Positions 33,958 through 42,462 are shown, numbered from the stretch's first letter. The stretch is DNA of 64,000 bases from Roseimicrobium sp. ORNL1 (GCF_011044495.1 NZ_CP049143.1:4712001-4776000); one strand, 5' to 3'. Notes: a model not told the origin generated them from the sequence alone. Numbers and translations are program-made.

Positions 33958-35106
33958 ATGGACTTCCCCAGACGTAGTTTTCTCCTCACAGGCCTGTGTG
34001 GCCTCACCCTGGCCGCCCTTACCAATTGCAAAAAAGAAGGCGGCGGTGACGCCAGCACCATCGTCGTGGGGGAAGTCGCCGCCCTGACCGGGGGCACGGC
34101 CACCTTTGGCCAGTCCGCCCACGCCGGCACGCAGATGGCGGTGGATGAAATCAATGCCGCCGGCGGTCTGCTGGGCAAGAAGGTGAAGCTCGTCACGGAG
34201 GACGACCAGTCCAAGCAGGGCGAAGCCGGTACCGTGGCCAAGAAGCTCATCTCCCGCGACAAGATCGTGGCCCTCCTCGGGGAAGTGGCCTCCGGTCGCT
34301 CCCTGGAAATGGCGCCCATTGCCCAAAAGGAAGGCGTGCCGATGATTTCCCCCGCCTCCACGAACCCCAAGGTCACCGAAGTGGGCGACCATATCTTCCG
34401 TGTGTGCTTCATCGACCCCTTCCAGGGCACGGTGATGGCCAAGTTCGCCCTCGCCCGCGGCTGGAAGAAGGTCGCCGTGATGACGGACGTGAAGCAGGAC
34501 TACAGCGTGGGTCTTACCCAGTATTTCAAGGAGTACTTCACCAAGAACGGCGGCACCATCGTGGGTGAACAGAGCTACAGCACCGGGGACAAGGACTTCA
34601 AGGCCCAGCTCACCAAGCTGAAGGAAGGCAATCCGGACGCCATCCTCGCCTCCGGCTACTACAACGAGACCGGCCTCATCGCCGTGCAGGCCCGCGAACT
34701 CGGGATCACTGCACCCCTTCTGGGTGGCGATGGCTGGGACTCCCCCTCCCTGGTGGACGTAGCTGGCAAGGCCATTGAAGGCAGCTTCTTCTCCAACCAC
34801 TTCTCCGCCGAGGACAAGGCGCCCATCATTCAGGACTTCATCACGAAGTACAAGGCCAAGCATGGTAATACGCCGGACGCCATGGCCGCTCTGGGTTATG
34901 ACTCCATGATGATCCTGGCCAATGCGATCAAGAAGGCGGGTACCACCGAGGGCAAGGCCCTGCGCGACGCCATCGCCGCGACCAAGGACCATGCCGGCAT
35001 CACGGGCGTCATCTCACTGGATGAAAAGCGCAATGCCAACAAGCCGGCGGTCATTCTGACGATCAAGGACGGCAAATTCGTATACGTCGAAACCGTCGCC
35101 CCCTAA
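33958..35106 (+). CDS. livJ: Branched-chain amino acid-type ABC transporter substrate-binding protein
   Basis: 382 aa beginning MDFPRRSFLLTGLCGLTLAA, a Tat-like signal with a possible lipobox LTNC (Cys24), so the protein may be a lipoprotein. The mature part is the Leu/Ile/Val-binding type I periplasmic fold: VGEVAALTGGTATFGQSAHAG at the start, EINAAGGLLGKKVKL, PMISPASTNPKVT, FRVCFIDPFQGTV, and AALGYDSMMILANAI near the end. It captures an amino acid or related ligand for the LivHMGF importer encoded downstream. The ligand cannot be told from sequence. It is the first gene of the operon: livH starts 6 bp after its stop. Confidence 0.9.
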   Translation: MDFPRRSFLLTGLCGLTLAALTNCKKEGGGDASTIVVGEVAALTGGTATFGQSAHAGTQMAVDEINAAGGLLGKKVKLVTEDDQSKQGEAGTVAKKLISRDKIVALLGEVASGRSLEMAPIAQKEGVPMISPASTNPKVTEVGDHIFRVCFIDPFQGTVMAKFALARGWKKVAVMTDVKQDYSVGLTQYFKEYFTKNGGTIVGEQSYSTGDKDFKAQLTKLKEGNPDAILASGYYNETGLIAVQARELGITAPLLGGDGWDSPSLVDVAGKAIEGSFFSNHFSAEDKAPIIQDFITKYKAKHGNTPDAMAALGYDSMMILANAIKKAGTTEGKALRDAIAATKDHAGITGVISLDEKRNANKPAVILTIKDGKFVYVETVAP

Positions 35107-35112
35107 AGACCC

Positions 35113-36036
35113 TTGGAGCAGTTCATCCAGCAGTTGCTCAACGGCCTTTTCCTGGGGGCCATCTATGCGCTGATCGCACTGGGGTACACGATGGTGTACG
35201 GGGTGCTGCGCTTCATCAACTTCGCGCATGGAGATGTCTTCATGCTGGGCGCCTTTGCAGGGTACTACCTGCACAAGGCGCTCATGCCGATGATGAGCGC
35301 CCTGCCCGCCCCTGTCAGCGCAGTCGTCATTCTCCTCCTGTCCATGCTCATCTGCGGGGTCTTGGGGATTGTCATTGAGCTGCTCGCCTATCGGCCACTG
35401 CGCAGTCGTCCGAGACTGAATGTGCTGATCACCGCCATCGGTGTGTCGCTCTTCCTGGAGTACACGGCCCAGTACATCTTCGGTGCCACGCAGCGCCCCT
35501 TCCCTGAACTCATCCCCAAGAAGACCGTCGAAGGCCTCGGTGGACTCTATGTGTCCAACACCCAGGTCATCGTGCTCGTCGCCACGTTGCTCCTGCTTCT
35601 GGCCCTGCGGTTCATCGTAATGAAAACGAAGATGGGTCTGGCAATGCGTGCGCTCTCACTCAACCCCACGGCGGCTACGCTCATGGGGGTGAACAACAGC
35701 GTGGTCATCTCCTTCACCTTCGGCCTCGGCTCCGCGCTGGCGGGGGCGGGTGGCATCTTCTACGCCTCGCTCTATCCTTCCATTGAGCCCTTCATGGGCA
35801 TCCTGCCGGGGTTGAAGGCCTTCGTCGCAGCCGTGCTCGGTGGTATTGGAAATATTCCCGGCGCGGCGCTTGGCGGCATGATCATCGGCATCACGGAGAC
35901 CCTGGTGGCCGGGTACAGTCAGGACATTGGCATTCCCTCCGGATACAAGGATGGTGTGGCCTTCGTCATCCTCATCCTCATCCTCCTCTTCAAGCCCTCC
36001 GGCCTTCTCGGGAAGGTCGAACGCGAGAAAGTATGA
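35113..36036 (+). CDS. livH: Branched-chain amino acid ABC transporter permease LivH
   Basis: 307 aa from a TTG at 35113, the only plausible start because the first transmembrane helix begins at once (EQFIQQLLNGLFLGAIYALI). It has about 8 membrane segments, GYTMVYGVLRFINFAHGDVF (family signature) near residue 30, and the conserved cytosolic loop MRALSLNPTAATLMGVNN that docks the ATPases. GGIGNIPGAALGGMIIGITE lies near the C-terminus. It forms the membrane pore with LivM. It starts 6 bp after the binding-protein gene and overlaps livM by 4 bp (ATGA). Confidence 0.93.
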   Translation: MEQFIQQLLNGLFLGAIYALIALGYTMVYGVLRFINFAHGDVFMLGAFAGYYLHKALMPMMSALPAPVSAVVILLLSMLICGVLGIVIELLAYRPLRSRPRLNVLITAIGVSLFLEYTAQYIFGATQRPFPELIPKKTVEGLGGLYVSNTQVIVLVATLLLLLALRFIVMKTKMGLAMRALSLNPTAATLMGVNNSVVISFTFGLGSALAGAGGIFYASLYPSIEPFMGILPGLKAFVAAVLGGIGNIPGAALGGMIIGITETLVAGYSQDIGIPSGYKDGVAFVILILILLFKPSGLLGKVEREKV

Positions 36037-37004
36037 TCTTCAAGAAGTACGGCACCCAGCTCTTGCTCCTGGCTGCGCTCATCGTGAGCCTGGTCGTCTC
36101 GCTGTTCACTGATCAGATCGACGACTACTACATGGACATCGCGCTCAATGCGGGGATCAACATCATCCTCGCCGTGAGCCTGAACCTCGTGAATGGCCAC
36201 ACGGGCCAGTTCTCACTCGGCCATGCCGCCTTTATGGCCGTGGGCGCGTACGGCTCCGCCGTGCTCACCCTTCAAGCGGGAGCTCCGATGGCCGCAGCGT
36301 TCGGCGGCGGTGTCTTTGGTCATGGCCTGGTCTTCGTCATCGCACTCCTGGTCGGCGGCATCTTCGCGGCCCTGCTGGGCTGGATGGTCGGTGTGCCCTC
36401 GCTGCGCTTGCGCGGGGACTACCTCGCCATCGTGACCTTGGGCTTCAATGAAATCATCCGCGTCGTGTTCACGAATACGAATGCTGATGGCCCCTTCGGC
36501 GGCGCGCTCGGCCTCAAGGGCATCGAGCCGTACACGAATTTTTTCTGGGTCTTCGCCATCGCGGCCGTCTCCGTGTACGTGGTGGGCTCCATGGTGAACT
36601 CCACCTACGGTCGTGGCTTCCTCGTGGTGCGTGACGATGAAGTGGCCGGTGAATCCATGGGCATCAACACCGTACGGTACAAGGTGACTGCCTTCGTCAT
36701 TGGCGCCTTCTTCGCCGGTCTCGCGGGCGGTCTCTACGCCCACCTGCGCACCACGATTTCCGCCGAAGGCTTCGGCTTCCTGAAATCCGTGGACGTCGTG
36801 GTCATGGTCATCCTGGGCGGCATGGGCAGCACGCTGGGCGTGGTCATCGCCGCCGTGGTGCTCACCGTGCTGAATGAGTACCTGCGCGACTTCGAGCAGT
36901 ACCGCATGATCGTATTCTCTCTGATCCTCATCATCATGATGATCGTGCGCCCCCAGGGCCTGCTGCCCAATGTGGTGCTCCAGCGCAAGAAGAAGACCAC
37001 CTGA
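36033..37004 (+). CDS. livM: Branched-chain amino acid ABC transporter permease LivM
   Basis: 323 aa with 8-10 hydrophobic segments. SLNLVNGHTGQFSLGHAAFM is the family signature near residues 48-67. GVPSLRLRGDYLAIVTLGFN and GRGFLVVRDDEVAGESMGIN (the EAA-like coupling loop) are typical of LivM, and GGMGSTLGVVIAAVVL lies toward the end. It pairs with LivH in the inner membrane. Its start codon overlaps the livH stop, indicating translational coupling. The AATCAATCAATCACTT tract after its stop has no hairpin, so transcription can continue into livG 55 bp later. Confidence 0.93.
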   Translation: MIFKKYGTQLLLLAALIVSLVVSLFTDQIDDYYMDIALNAGINIILAVSLNLVNGHTGQFSLGHAAFMAVGAYGSAVLTLQAGAPMAAAFGGGVFGHGLVFVIALLVGGIFAALLGWMVGVPSLRLRGDYLAIVTLGFNEIIRVVFTNTNADGPFGGALGLKGIEPYTNFFWVFAIAAVSVYVVGSMVNSTYGRGFLVVRDDEVAGESMGINTVRYKVTAFVIGAFFAGLAGGLYAHLRTTISAEGFGFLKSVDVVVMVILGGMGSTLGVVIAAVVLTVLNEYLRDFEQYRMIVFSLILIIMMIVRPQGLLPNVVLQRKKKTT

Positions 37005-37058
37005 TTTTTTCAGTCAATCAATCAATCACTTACCTGCTACTCAGCTAACACGACACGA

Positions 37059-37823
37059 ATGAGCGCGAACCTGGAGATGGAGAATGTCACGGTGCAGTTC
37101 GGTGGACTGCGCGCCGTGGGTGATCTCAGCTTCACGGTCAAGCCGGGCGAACTGCTCGGCCTCATCGGTCCGAACGGCGCGGGCAAGACCACCGTCTTCA
37201 ACCTCATCACCGGCGTGTACCAGCCCACCGCCGGCGGCATCCGCTTCAATGGCGTGCGCGTGCCCGGCCACAAGCCGCACCAGATCACGCGCATGGGCAT
37301 CGCCCGCACGTTCCAGAACATCCGCCTCTTCGGCTCGATGTCCGTCTTCGACAACGTGCGCTCCGCCATGCTGATGCACATCCGGCACGGCATCACCCAC
37401 TCCCTCATCCGCGCGCGTGCTTTCCGCGATGAAGAAAGGCTCCTCGCCACCGAGGTGCACGACCTGCTCGGCATCTTCAATCTCGAAGGCATGGCCGAGG
37501 AACCCTGCAAGTCCCTCTGCTACGGTGACCAGCGCCGCCTGGAAATCGTCCGCGCCCTCGCCACCAAGCCCAAGCTCCTCCTCCTCGACGAACCCGCCGC
37601 CGGGATGAATCCCACGGAAAAGGAAGAGCTCATGAAGCTCATCCAGTTCATCAAGGAGAAGTTCGACATCTCCGTGATGCTCGTGGAGCACGACATGACC
37701 GTCGTCATGGGCATCTGCCAGCGGATCGTCGTACTGGAGTACGGCATCAAGATTGCCGAAGGAACACCGGAGGAGATTCAGAAGGATCCGAAGGTGATTG
37801 CTGCCTACCTTGGAACCGAATAG
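37059..37823 (+). CDS. livG: Branched-chain amino acid ABC transporter ATP-binding protein LivG
   Basis: 254 aa. Walker A LIGPNGAGKTTVFNLITG, ARTFQNIRLFGSMSVFDNV (Q-loop), the signature CYGDQRRLEIVRAL (LivG proteins normally have YGQQRRLE rather than LSGGQ), Walker B LLLLDEPAAGMNP, and the switch VEHDMTVVMGICQRIVVLEYG. The C-terminal GTPEEIQKDPKVIAAYLG is the usual LivG tail. It drives import by the LivHM pore, as a heterodimer with LivF. In this genome livF does not follow directly: a repeat-framed four-helix-bundle gene of about 560 bp lies between them. Confidence 0.95.
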   Translation: MSANLEMENVTVQFGGLRAVGDLSFTVKPGELLGLIGPNGAGKTTVFNLITGVYQPTAGGIRFNGVRVPGHKPHQITRMGIARTFQNIRLFGSMSVFDNVRSAMLMHIRHGITHSLIRARAFRDEERLLATEVHDLLGIFNLEGMAEEPCKSLCYGDQRRLEIVRALATKPKLLLLDEPAAGMNPTEKEELMKLIQFIKEKFDISVMLVEHDMTVVMGICQRIVVLEYGIKIAEGTPEEIQKDPKVIAAYLGTE

Positions 37824-37828
37824 CGGGA

Positions 37829-38385
37829 GTTGATGGTCTATGGTTGATAGTTGATAGCCTGAACAAATGCCACCCACAATTCAATGGAACAGCTTGAAGA
37901 GTTCATCCGCATGAAAAGTGTTCCTACATTGAGAATTCCTCAAGCTATCAACTATCAACCATAAACTATCGACCCTTCACGATGTTTGGATTTGAAAAAC
38001 TCGACGTATGGCAACGAGCCATTGAGTTTGCGGACCTTGTCTATGGCGTGACTCGTTCGTTCCCCTCCGATGAGCGCTTTGGACTGACCAATCAGATGAG
38101 GCGCGCCGCCGTTTCCGTTTCATCCAACATTGCTGAAGGCAGCGGACGCATTTCGCCAAAAGATTTTGCCCGGTTCATCGAGATCGCAACAGGGTCAGTT
38201 TACGAAGTCGTGTCTCAAGCATTCATCGGACGGAGGCAGGGCTTTCTCTCTCAAGACCAATTCAACGAACTCTACAATAGCGCCGAGCACCAGGGCAAAA
38301 TGCTGAGTGGCCTCCGCCGTTCTCTTCTCGAAGCTTGAATTTGCAGTTCTCAGGCTATCAACTATCAACCATAGACTATCAACCC
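37829..38385. mobile_element. Repeat-framed insertion splitting livG and livF
   Basis: An inverted repeat frames this segment: GTCTATGGTTGATAGTTGAT within 37829-37861, and its inverse ATCAACTATCAACCATAGAC within 38351-38385. A third, direct copy (CTATCAACTATCAACCATAA) lies at 37945-37975, just before the four-helix-bundle gene. The segment holds one gene and replaces the expected short livG-livF junction, so it looks acquired. No transposase or target duplication is evident. Confidence 0.65.
37982..38338 (+). CDS. Four-helix-bundle protein (23S rRNA intervening-sequence protein family)
   Basis: 118 aa. It begins MFGFEKLDVWQRAIEFADLV and contains SDERFGLTNQMRRAAVSVSS followed by NIAEGSGR, the diagnostic core of the IVS-protein/S23 four-helix-bundle family (TIGR02436). 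Four amphipathic helices span nearly the whole chain. These small proteins form pentameric bundles and may bind nucleic acid; they were first seen inside 23S rRNA intervening sequences and are scattered in many genomes as accessory genes. Here the gene lies inside the liv operon, in the same direction, and its copies of the CTATCAACTATCAACC repeat suggest insertion as a unit. It is probably transcribed with the operon. Confidence 0.88.
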   Translation: MFGFEKLDVWQRAIEFADLVYGVTRSFPSDERFGLTNQMRRAAVSVSSNIAEGSGRISPKDFARFIEIATGSVYEVVSQAFIGRRQGFLSQDQFNELYNSAEHQGKMLSGLRRSLLEA

Positions 38386-38390
38386 AACCG

Positions 38391-39098
38391 ATGCTGGAAC
38401 TGCAAAACCTCGAAGTAGCCTATGGGTCGATAAAGGCGCTCCACGGCATCTCATTGAAGGTGCCCGAGAAATCGATCGTCACCTTGATTGGCGCAAACGG
38501 CGCGGGGAAGTCGACGACGTTGCGAGCCATCTCGGGACTGCTCAAGGCACGAGGCGGTAGCGTGAAGTACAACGGCGAGGACATCACCAATGCGGCGCCG
38601 CATAAGATTGTAGCGAAGGGACTGTGCCATGTGCCGGAGGGACGCATGGTATTTGCGAACCTCACGGTGGCGGAGAATCTCCGCATGGGGGCCTATCTGC
38701 GAAATGACTCGAAGGGCATCAAGGAGGACACGGATTACTGCTTTCACATCTTCCCCCGCTTGAAGGAGCGCGTTACCCAGGCAGCCGGCACCATGTCCGG
38801 TGGTGAGCAGCAGATGCTGGCCATCGCGCGTGCGTTGATGGGTCGCCCTCGCTGCCTCATGCTCGATGAGCCTTCCCTGGGCATCGCGCCGATTCTCGTG
38901 CGCTCCATCTTCGACCAGATTGTGGCCATCAACAAAGAGCGTGGCCTTACCATCCTGCTGGTGGAACAGAACGCGAATCTCGCGCTGAAAATCTCCAGCT
39001 ACGGCTACGTGCTCGAAACGGGCAGCGTGCTGCTGGAGGACACGGCGGAATCCCTGCAGAAGAATCCCGAAGTGCGCGCGGCGTATTTGGGGGACTAG
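38391..39098 (+). CDS. livF: Branched-chain amino acid ABC transporter ATP-binding protein LivF
   Basis: 235 aa from the ATG at 38391; the frame extends upstream into the repeat and the preceding gene and was not used. Walker A LIGANGAGKSTTLRAISG, VPEGRMVFANLTVAENL (LivF-specific Q-loop region), signature TMSGGEQQMLAIARALM, Walker B CLMLDEPSLGIAP and the switch LVEQNANLALKIS are all intact. The C-terminal NPEVRAAYLGD is typical of LivF. It should still assemble with LivG and LivHM despite the inserted gene. The start lies 6 bp after the CTATCAACTATCAACC repeat, so the repeat may now provide its leader. Confidence 0.95.
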   Translation: MLELQNLEVAYGSIKALHGISLKVPEKSIVTLIGANGAGKSTTLRAISGLLKARGGSVKYNGEDITNAAPHKIVAKGLCHVPEGRMVFANLTVAENLRMGAYLRNDSKGIKEDTDYCFHIFPRLKERVTQAAGTMSGGEQQMLAIARALMGRPRCLMLDEPSLGIAPILVRSIFDQIVAINKERGLTILLVEQNANLALKISSYGYVLETGSVLLEDTAESLQKNPEVRAAYLGD

Positions 39099-39312
39099 GG
39101 CGAGTTGAGTTTTGATGCATCTGCAGTTGCGCTGAAGGCGTTGGGCATTGTTCAGTCCCGCGAGCGCGAGCGACTGAAGACGAAGACACGCTGCAAGAAG
39201 GATGTCGGAGAAGCCTAAAGAGTTTGTCGAATCAGTTACCCAAGTCCACACTTCTGCATAAGCCCTATTTGTCCTACAGGACCTATCCCTCAGCATCCCC
39301 TCCGCCTTGCCA

Positions 39313-39903
39313 ATGCCCGCCGAGTCCAAGCCCGACCCCGGCAGCTTCCTCCCAAAAACAGGAAATTACCGGGAGCTCCTCTCCTACCGCAAGGCGGAGG
39401 TCATCTACGACTTCACCTTCCGCTTCTGCGAACGTTTCTTCAATCGAGGAGACCGCACCATCGACCAGATGGTCCAGGCCGCCCGCTCGGGAAAGCAGAA
39501 CATCGCCGAAGGCAGCAAGGCCTCTGTCACCTCCACGGAAACAGAGGTCAAGCTGACAAACGTCGCACGCTCCAGTTTGGAAGAACTCTTGCTCGATTAC
39601 CAGGACTTCCTCCGTGTCCGCGACTTGTCATTGTGGGAGAAAGATTCCGTCCAAGCCCTGTATGTCCGCAAGCTGGGCAAGGACAAATCCGAATCCTTTG
39701 AAACCTACCGCCCATTCTTCGAAGACCGCCCCGCTGAGACCCTTGCAAACATCGCCATCTGCCTCATCCATCAGGCAAACTATCTGCTCGACCAGCAGCT
39801 ACGCCGTTTGGAAAGAGACTTCGTGGCAAAAGGTGGTCTGCGTGAGCGCATGACCCGCGCTCGTTTGGAGCATCGCAAGACCCCGAAAACGCCAGGCCCC
39901 TGA
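39313..39903 (+). CDS. Four-helix-bundle suffix-domain protein
   Basis: 196 aa from the ATG at 39313 (MPAESKPDP); a TTG two codons earlier is possible. LLSYRKAEVIYDFTFRFCER and GDRTIDQMVQAARSGKQNIA, then EGSKAS, match the four-helix-bundle family in its longer form with an added suffix domain (TIGR04258). The C-terminal third, ANIAICLIHQANYLLDQQLR followed by basic residues, is the suffix. Function unknown. It is the second bundle-type gene within 1.5 kb and is preceded by CCTATTTGTCCTACAGGACC, a short palindromic stretch of the kind often seen before such genes. No reverse transcriptase is nearby, so a role in a diversity-generating retroelement is unlikely. Confidence 0.8.
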   Translation: MPAESKPDPGSFLPKTGNYRELLSYRKAEVIYDFTFRFCERFFNRGDRTIDQMVQAARSGKQNIAEGSKASVTSTETEVKLTNVARSSLEELLLDYQDFLRVRDLSLWEKDSVQALYVRKLGKDKSESFETYRPFFEDRPAETLANIAICLIHQANYLLDQQLRRLERDFVAKGGLRERMTRARLEHRKTPKTPGP

Positions 39904-40041
39904 CCTGTCACCTTCACCTATCCCTCTGTTCATATAATCGAAGCCCCCTAATTTGGTGCGCATGCACATGGAGGAATAATCCAAGCCTTGAGCACACCCC
40001 TCCGGCCGGACCTCGAAACTACTTCGAGCAAAAAACACATC

Positions 40042-40089
40042 ACCCGCTGGCAGTGGCATCGCCATCACGCGATGCCACTGCCAGCGGGT
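40042..40089. terminator. Perfect 20-bp inverted repeat, bidirectional terminator
   Basis: ACCCGCTGGCAGTGGCATCG (40042-40061) and its exact inverse (40070-40089) enclose an 8-nt loop. An A run on the left and AAAAA on the right give T runs on either strand. It separates the converging bundle-suffix gene and the RHH gene. Confidence 0.9.
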
Positions 40090-40114
40090 AAAAACAACTC
40101 TTTCCCCTGCCCGC

Positions 40115-40303
40115 TTACCCCAGGCGCTTGCGGATGAGCTGCTCCAGCCAGTTGCTCAGGCTGCGTCCATCTTGCTCGGCGACGACGCGGGCCTGATCCA
40201 GCAGATCCTCGGAGAGCGTGATGCTCGTCTGCGTTTTGCCGGGAGCGCGCATGCCATGGCGGGAGACGGACTTCTTCTTGGCGGATGTTTTCTTCGTGGC
40301 CAT
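40115..40303 (-). CDS. Small ribbon-helix-helix (CopG-like) protein
   Basis: 62 aa from the ATG at 40303. A Lys/Ser-rich head (MATKKTSAKKKSVSRHG) precedes a ribbon-helix-helix domain: TQTSITLSEDLLDQARVVAE is the DNA-contact strand and first helix, followed by GRSLSNWLEQLIRKRL, the second helix. Such proteins bind DNA as dimers and often act as antitoxins or copy-number repressors. No toxin-like gene is adjacent on this strand, so it may be a free-standing regulator. The longer frame back to 40546 is GC-driven and lacks protein character. Confidence 0.78.
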   Translation of the reverse strand: MATKKTSAKKKSVSRHGMRAPGKTQTSITLSEDLLDQARVVAEQDGRSLSNWLEQLIRKRLG

Positions 40304-40581
40304 ATCACACCATATCCCAGATCCATCATGGTGCGCAACCGTTTTTGCACAGGGCATCCCGGGCGCCTCACCCGTAGGTCCTCCTACACCATAACACTCT
40401 GTATGTATGGCACATCCACCTGCCGGCACCGGAGTTGTCTCCGTGCGTTTCCATAGCGTTTGACACCCGCAACACCAGCCCGACGGCCCGGGAGCGGTGG
40501 AAACCGTCCCTCGATGGATTCCAGCGCCTTGTGTCGCGCTTTCCACTTTTCTCTTTCGGATGCCCGTGTATCATCCGCGCC

Positions 40582-41226
40582 ATGCTCCGCCGCTTCACCA
40601 AGCTGCTGCTCACCCTGCTACTGCTGGCGGTCATCGCCGCAGTGGGACTGGTCGTCATCGCCCTCAACGTGGAGGATCCGCTGACATTCGAGATTCAGAG
40701 CCAGCAACCCACCACGCCGGGAGACATCACAGGCCCGAACGCTCGCGAGGTCCCCAGCGGTGCCGGCGCCACCACCCTGAAGTGTGAGGTGAAGAACACG
40801 TCCCTCTTCCCCATCGAGTTTCTCCCCACCACCTCCCTTCTACTCCCGGCCAAGGATGCCGCCACCGCCTTCCTCCCCGCGTCGGAGGTTGAATCTGTAA
40901 CCGTCCGCCTGACCCCGGGACAGACCTACCAGGGCAAGCTCTACGGCCCCCAGCCGCTCAACCCAGCGGACGTCCACACCTTCAGCTACGACTGGAACGT
41001 GCGCGGCCAGAACGAGGCCCGCGCCATGCTCCGCTGGCTGGATGAGAACGTCTCCTTCATCCCCGACTCCTGGCTCGCCAGCCTCTTCTGGCACACCGAG
41101 CCGCGCACAGGCCGCGTGAAGAACGTGGCCGTGCCCGGTGCCGGAAGCGGCAGTGAAAAGACTGCAGACGCTGCCCCAAGCACACCAGCAACGCCGGAGA
41201 CGACCGAGAACAAGCCGATTCCCTAG
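40582..41226 (+). CDS. Membrane-anchored protein of unknown function (paralogue A)
   Basis: 214 aa from the ATG at 40582. One N-terminal transmembrane helix (LLLTLLLLAVIAAVGLVVIA) anchors an extracytoplasmic beta-rich domain. KCEVKNTSLFPIEFLPTTSL in its middle resembles the VHLEVTNASWFDIEF stretch of the protein at 41899-42462, and both have the layout anchor, N-(T/A)-S-x-F-x-I-E-F, a conserved YDW or YEW, and a Pro-rich tail. I infer that they are diverged paralogues. GQTYQGKLYGPQPLNPADVH and HTFSYDWN are further strands. No catalytic motif is visible. It is preceded by the divergent RHH gene. Confidence 0.7.
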   Translation: MLRRFTKLLLTLLLLAVIAAVGLVVIALNVEDPLTFEIQSQQPTTPGDITGPNAREVPSGAGATTLKCEVKNTSLFPIEFLPTTSLLLPAKDAATAFLPASEVESVTVRLTPGQTYQGKLYGPQPLNPADVHTFSYDWNVRGQNEARAMLRWLDENVSFIPDSWLASLFWHTEPRTGRVKNVAVPGAGSGSEKTADAAPSTPATPETTENKPIP

Positions 41227-41453
41227 CACCACGCGGTGCGACGCCGGCAGTAGAACAGGAAGTCATGAACCTCGGACCCACCCCTCCTTAGGAGTTCCGT
41301 CGGTTACGACGCGAAGTTCGTAGGGGCCCGCAGAGCATGTTGCTTCAGGTTAGGGATACATTAGTGAGTCTCGTGTTACGCCTGACGCGAACGGCGAGTA
41401 TAACCGCTTTGGAAACAGTCCTTCGGTCTATCACCTCGCGCACCAAATCAGCC
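41227..41453. other. Gene-free spacer
   Basis: Between paralogue A and repeat C1. No gene is seen. The composition is ordinary, with no clear hairpin or promoter. Confidence 0.35.
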
Positions 41454-41593
41454 GGTAGGGAGCCGCTGCGCCGGCCTCCTAACCAGAGCGGGCGGAGGCG
41501 GGGCGGAGCTTCCGGATGAAGGCAGCTTGCCACACGTCAGTTCCTCACCGCCTCCGCCCACCTTATCAGGAAGCCGACGCAGCAGCTCCCACC
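41454..41593 (+). mobile_element. 140-bp inverted-repeat element, copy C1
   Basis: It begins GGTAGGGAGCCGCTGCGCCG and ends with the inverse-like GACGCAGCAGCTCCCACC. Internal GGGCGGAGGCGG pairs with CCGCCTCCGCCC. A second copy of exactly the same length lies at 45101-45240. Each end also folds on itself around CTGCG. It is non-coding and flanked by gene-free DNA. Confidence 0.75.
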
Positions 41594-41898
41594 GAATGTT
41601 TTTTGAAGCAGAGATCTCAGCGAGTTGCGCCCGCTTTCGGCTGACTTGCGCAGCTGCATGATTCTCCTGCGGCTGTGGGTCTCTGAAAATGCTTTGGCAA
41701 CTTCACGAGACGCCTCATCGCTCCACCGTCAGCCCAGCGGGCAGCCATGCAGGACGCGGATATTCGAAGGCCCTTCGGGCTACCCGCCTTCCCCCCTCTC
41801 TTTTATCCATCCCATGTACGCATAAACAAACAAACAAACTCACACCCAACAATACACCGGTTGCGAGCCTCCTCCATTTCCCTCATGATTTCTGCGCC

Positions 41899-42462
41899 AT
41901 GACACGCGAGACCAAAGCCCTCCTGACCTTCCTGTTGCTGCTGGCGGTCGCGGTGTGCGCATGGAGCACGTGGAACTACTGGGTCCTGCGAATGATCGCG
42001 AACCCGCTGCAACTGCGAGTCGTAAAGGTCGAACAGCAAGGAGGCTGGAAGGTGGTTCACCTTGAGGTGACCAATGCTTCATGGTTTGATATCGAATTCC
42101 GAGGCGTAGCCGCTGCCTGTCAGCAAAAACCGGACGGTTCCCTCTTCCACTCACTCGTGGAGGAGGACTTCCCCAACTCCGCAGGTGGGCTGTGCCGACT
42201 CTCTGCGGGGGAAACTGTGACCGGCACATTTCGCAAATGGGACCCCGTAGCGTGCTCGTACCACTACGAGTGGGAGCCTCAACCCGTGAACACAGCCCGG
42301 AGCGCAGGCCCGGGGCCGAAAGGAAAGCTGCCAGAGGGGCTGGCCAAGTTCATCCAAATGTCCACGCCCATATATGAACAACCGGGTGTCACCGAAGAAG
42401 TCCTCATTCCGGGAGGCCCCCCCGTACCCGCCACCACCGACCCCGAACCGCAGGCGCGATAA
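41899..42462 (+). CDS. Membrane-anchored protein of unknown function (paralogue B)
   Basis: 187 aa from the ATG at 41899 (MTRETKALL). One N-terminal transmembrane helix (LLTFLLLLAVAVCAWSTWNY) and an exported beta-rich domain with WKVVHLEVTNASWFDIEFRG, GGLCRLSAGETVTGTFRKW, the SYHYEWEPQP strand, and a Pro/Glu-rich C-terminal tail. The central motif and topology match the protein at 40582-41226. Function unknown; no catalytic residues are recognisable. An in-frame extension to 41689 is not protein-like. It lies upstream of pgsA on the same strand, about 130 bp away. Confidence 0.68.
   Translation: MTRETKALLTFLLLLAVAVCAWSTWNYWVLRMIANPLQLRVVKVEQQGGWKVVHLEVTNASWFDIEFRGVAAACQQKPDGSLFHSLVEEDFPNSAGGLCRLSAGETVTGTFRKWDPVACSYHYEWEPQPVNTARSAGPGPKGKLPEGLAKFIQMSTPIYEQPGVTEEVLIPGGPPVPATTDPEPQAR

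Noticed and set aside
37982-39903. Diversity-generating retroelement accessory (Avd-like) genes
   Set aside because: The four-helix-bundle proteins resemble Avd in fold, but there is no reverse transcriptase, template repeat or variable repeat in the window.
40115-40303. Toxin-antitoxin pair
   Set aside because: The ribbon-helix-helix protein could be an antitoxin, but no small toxin-like gene lies beside it on the same strand.
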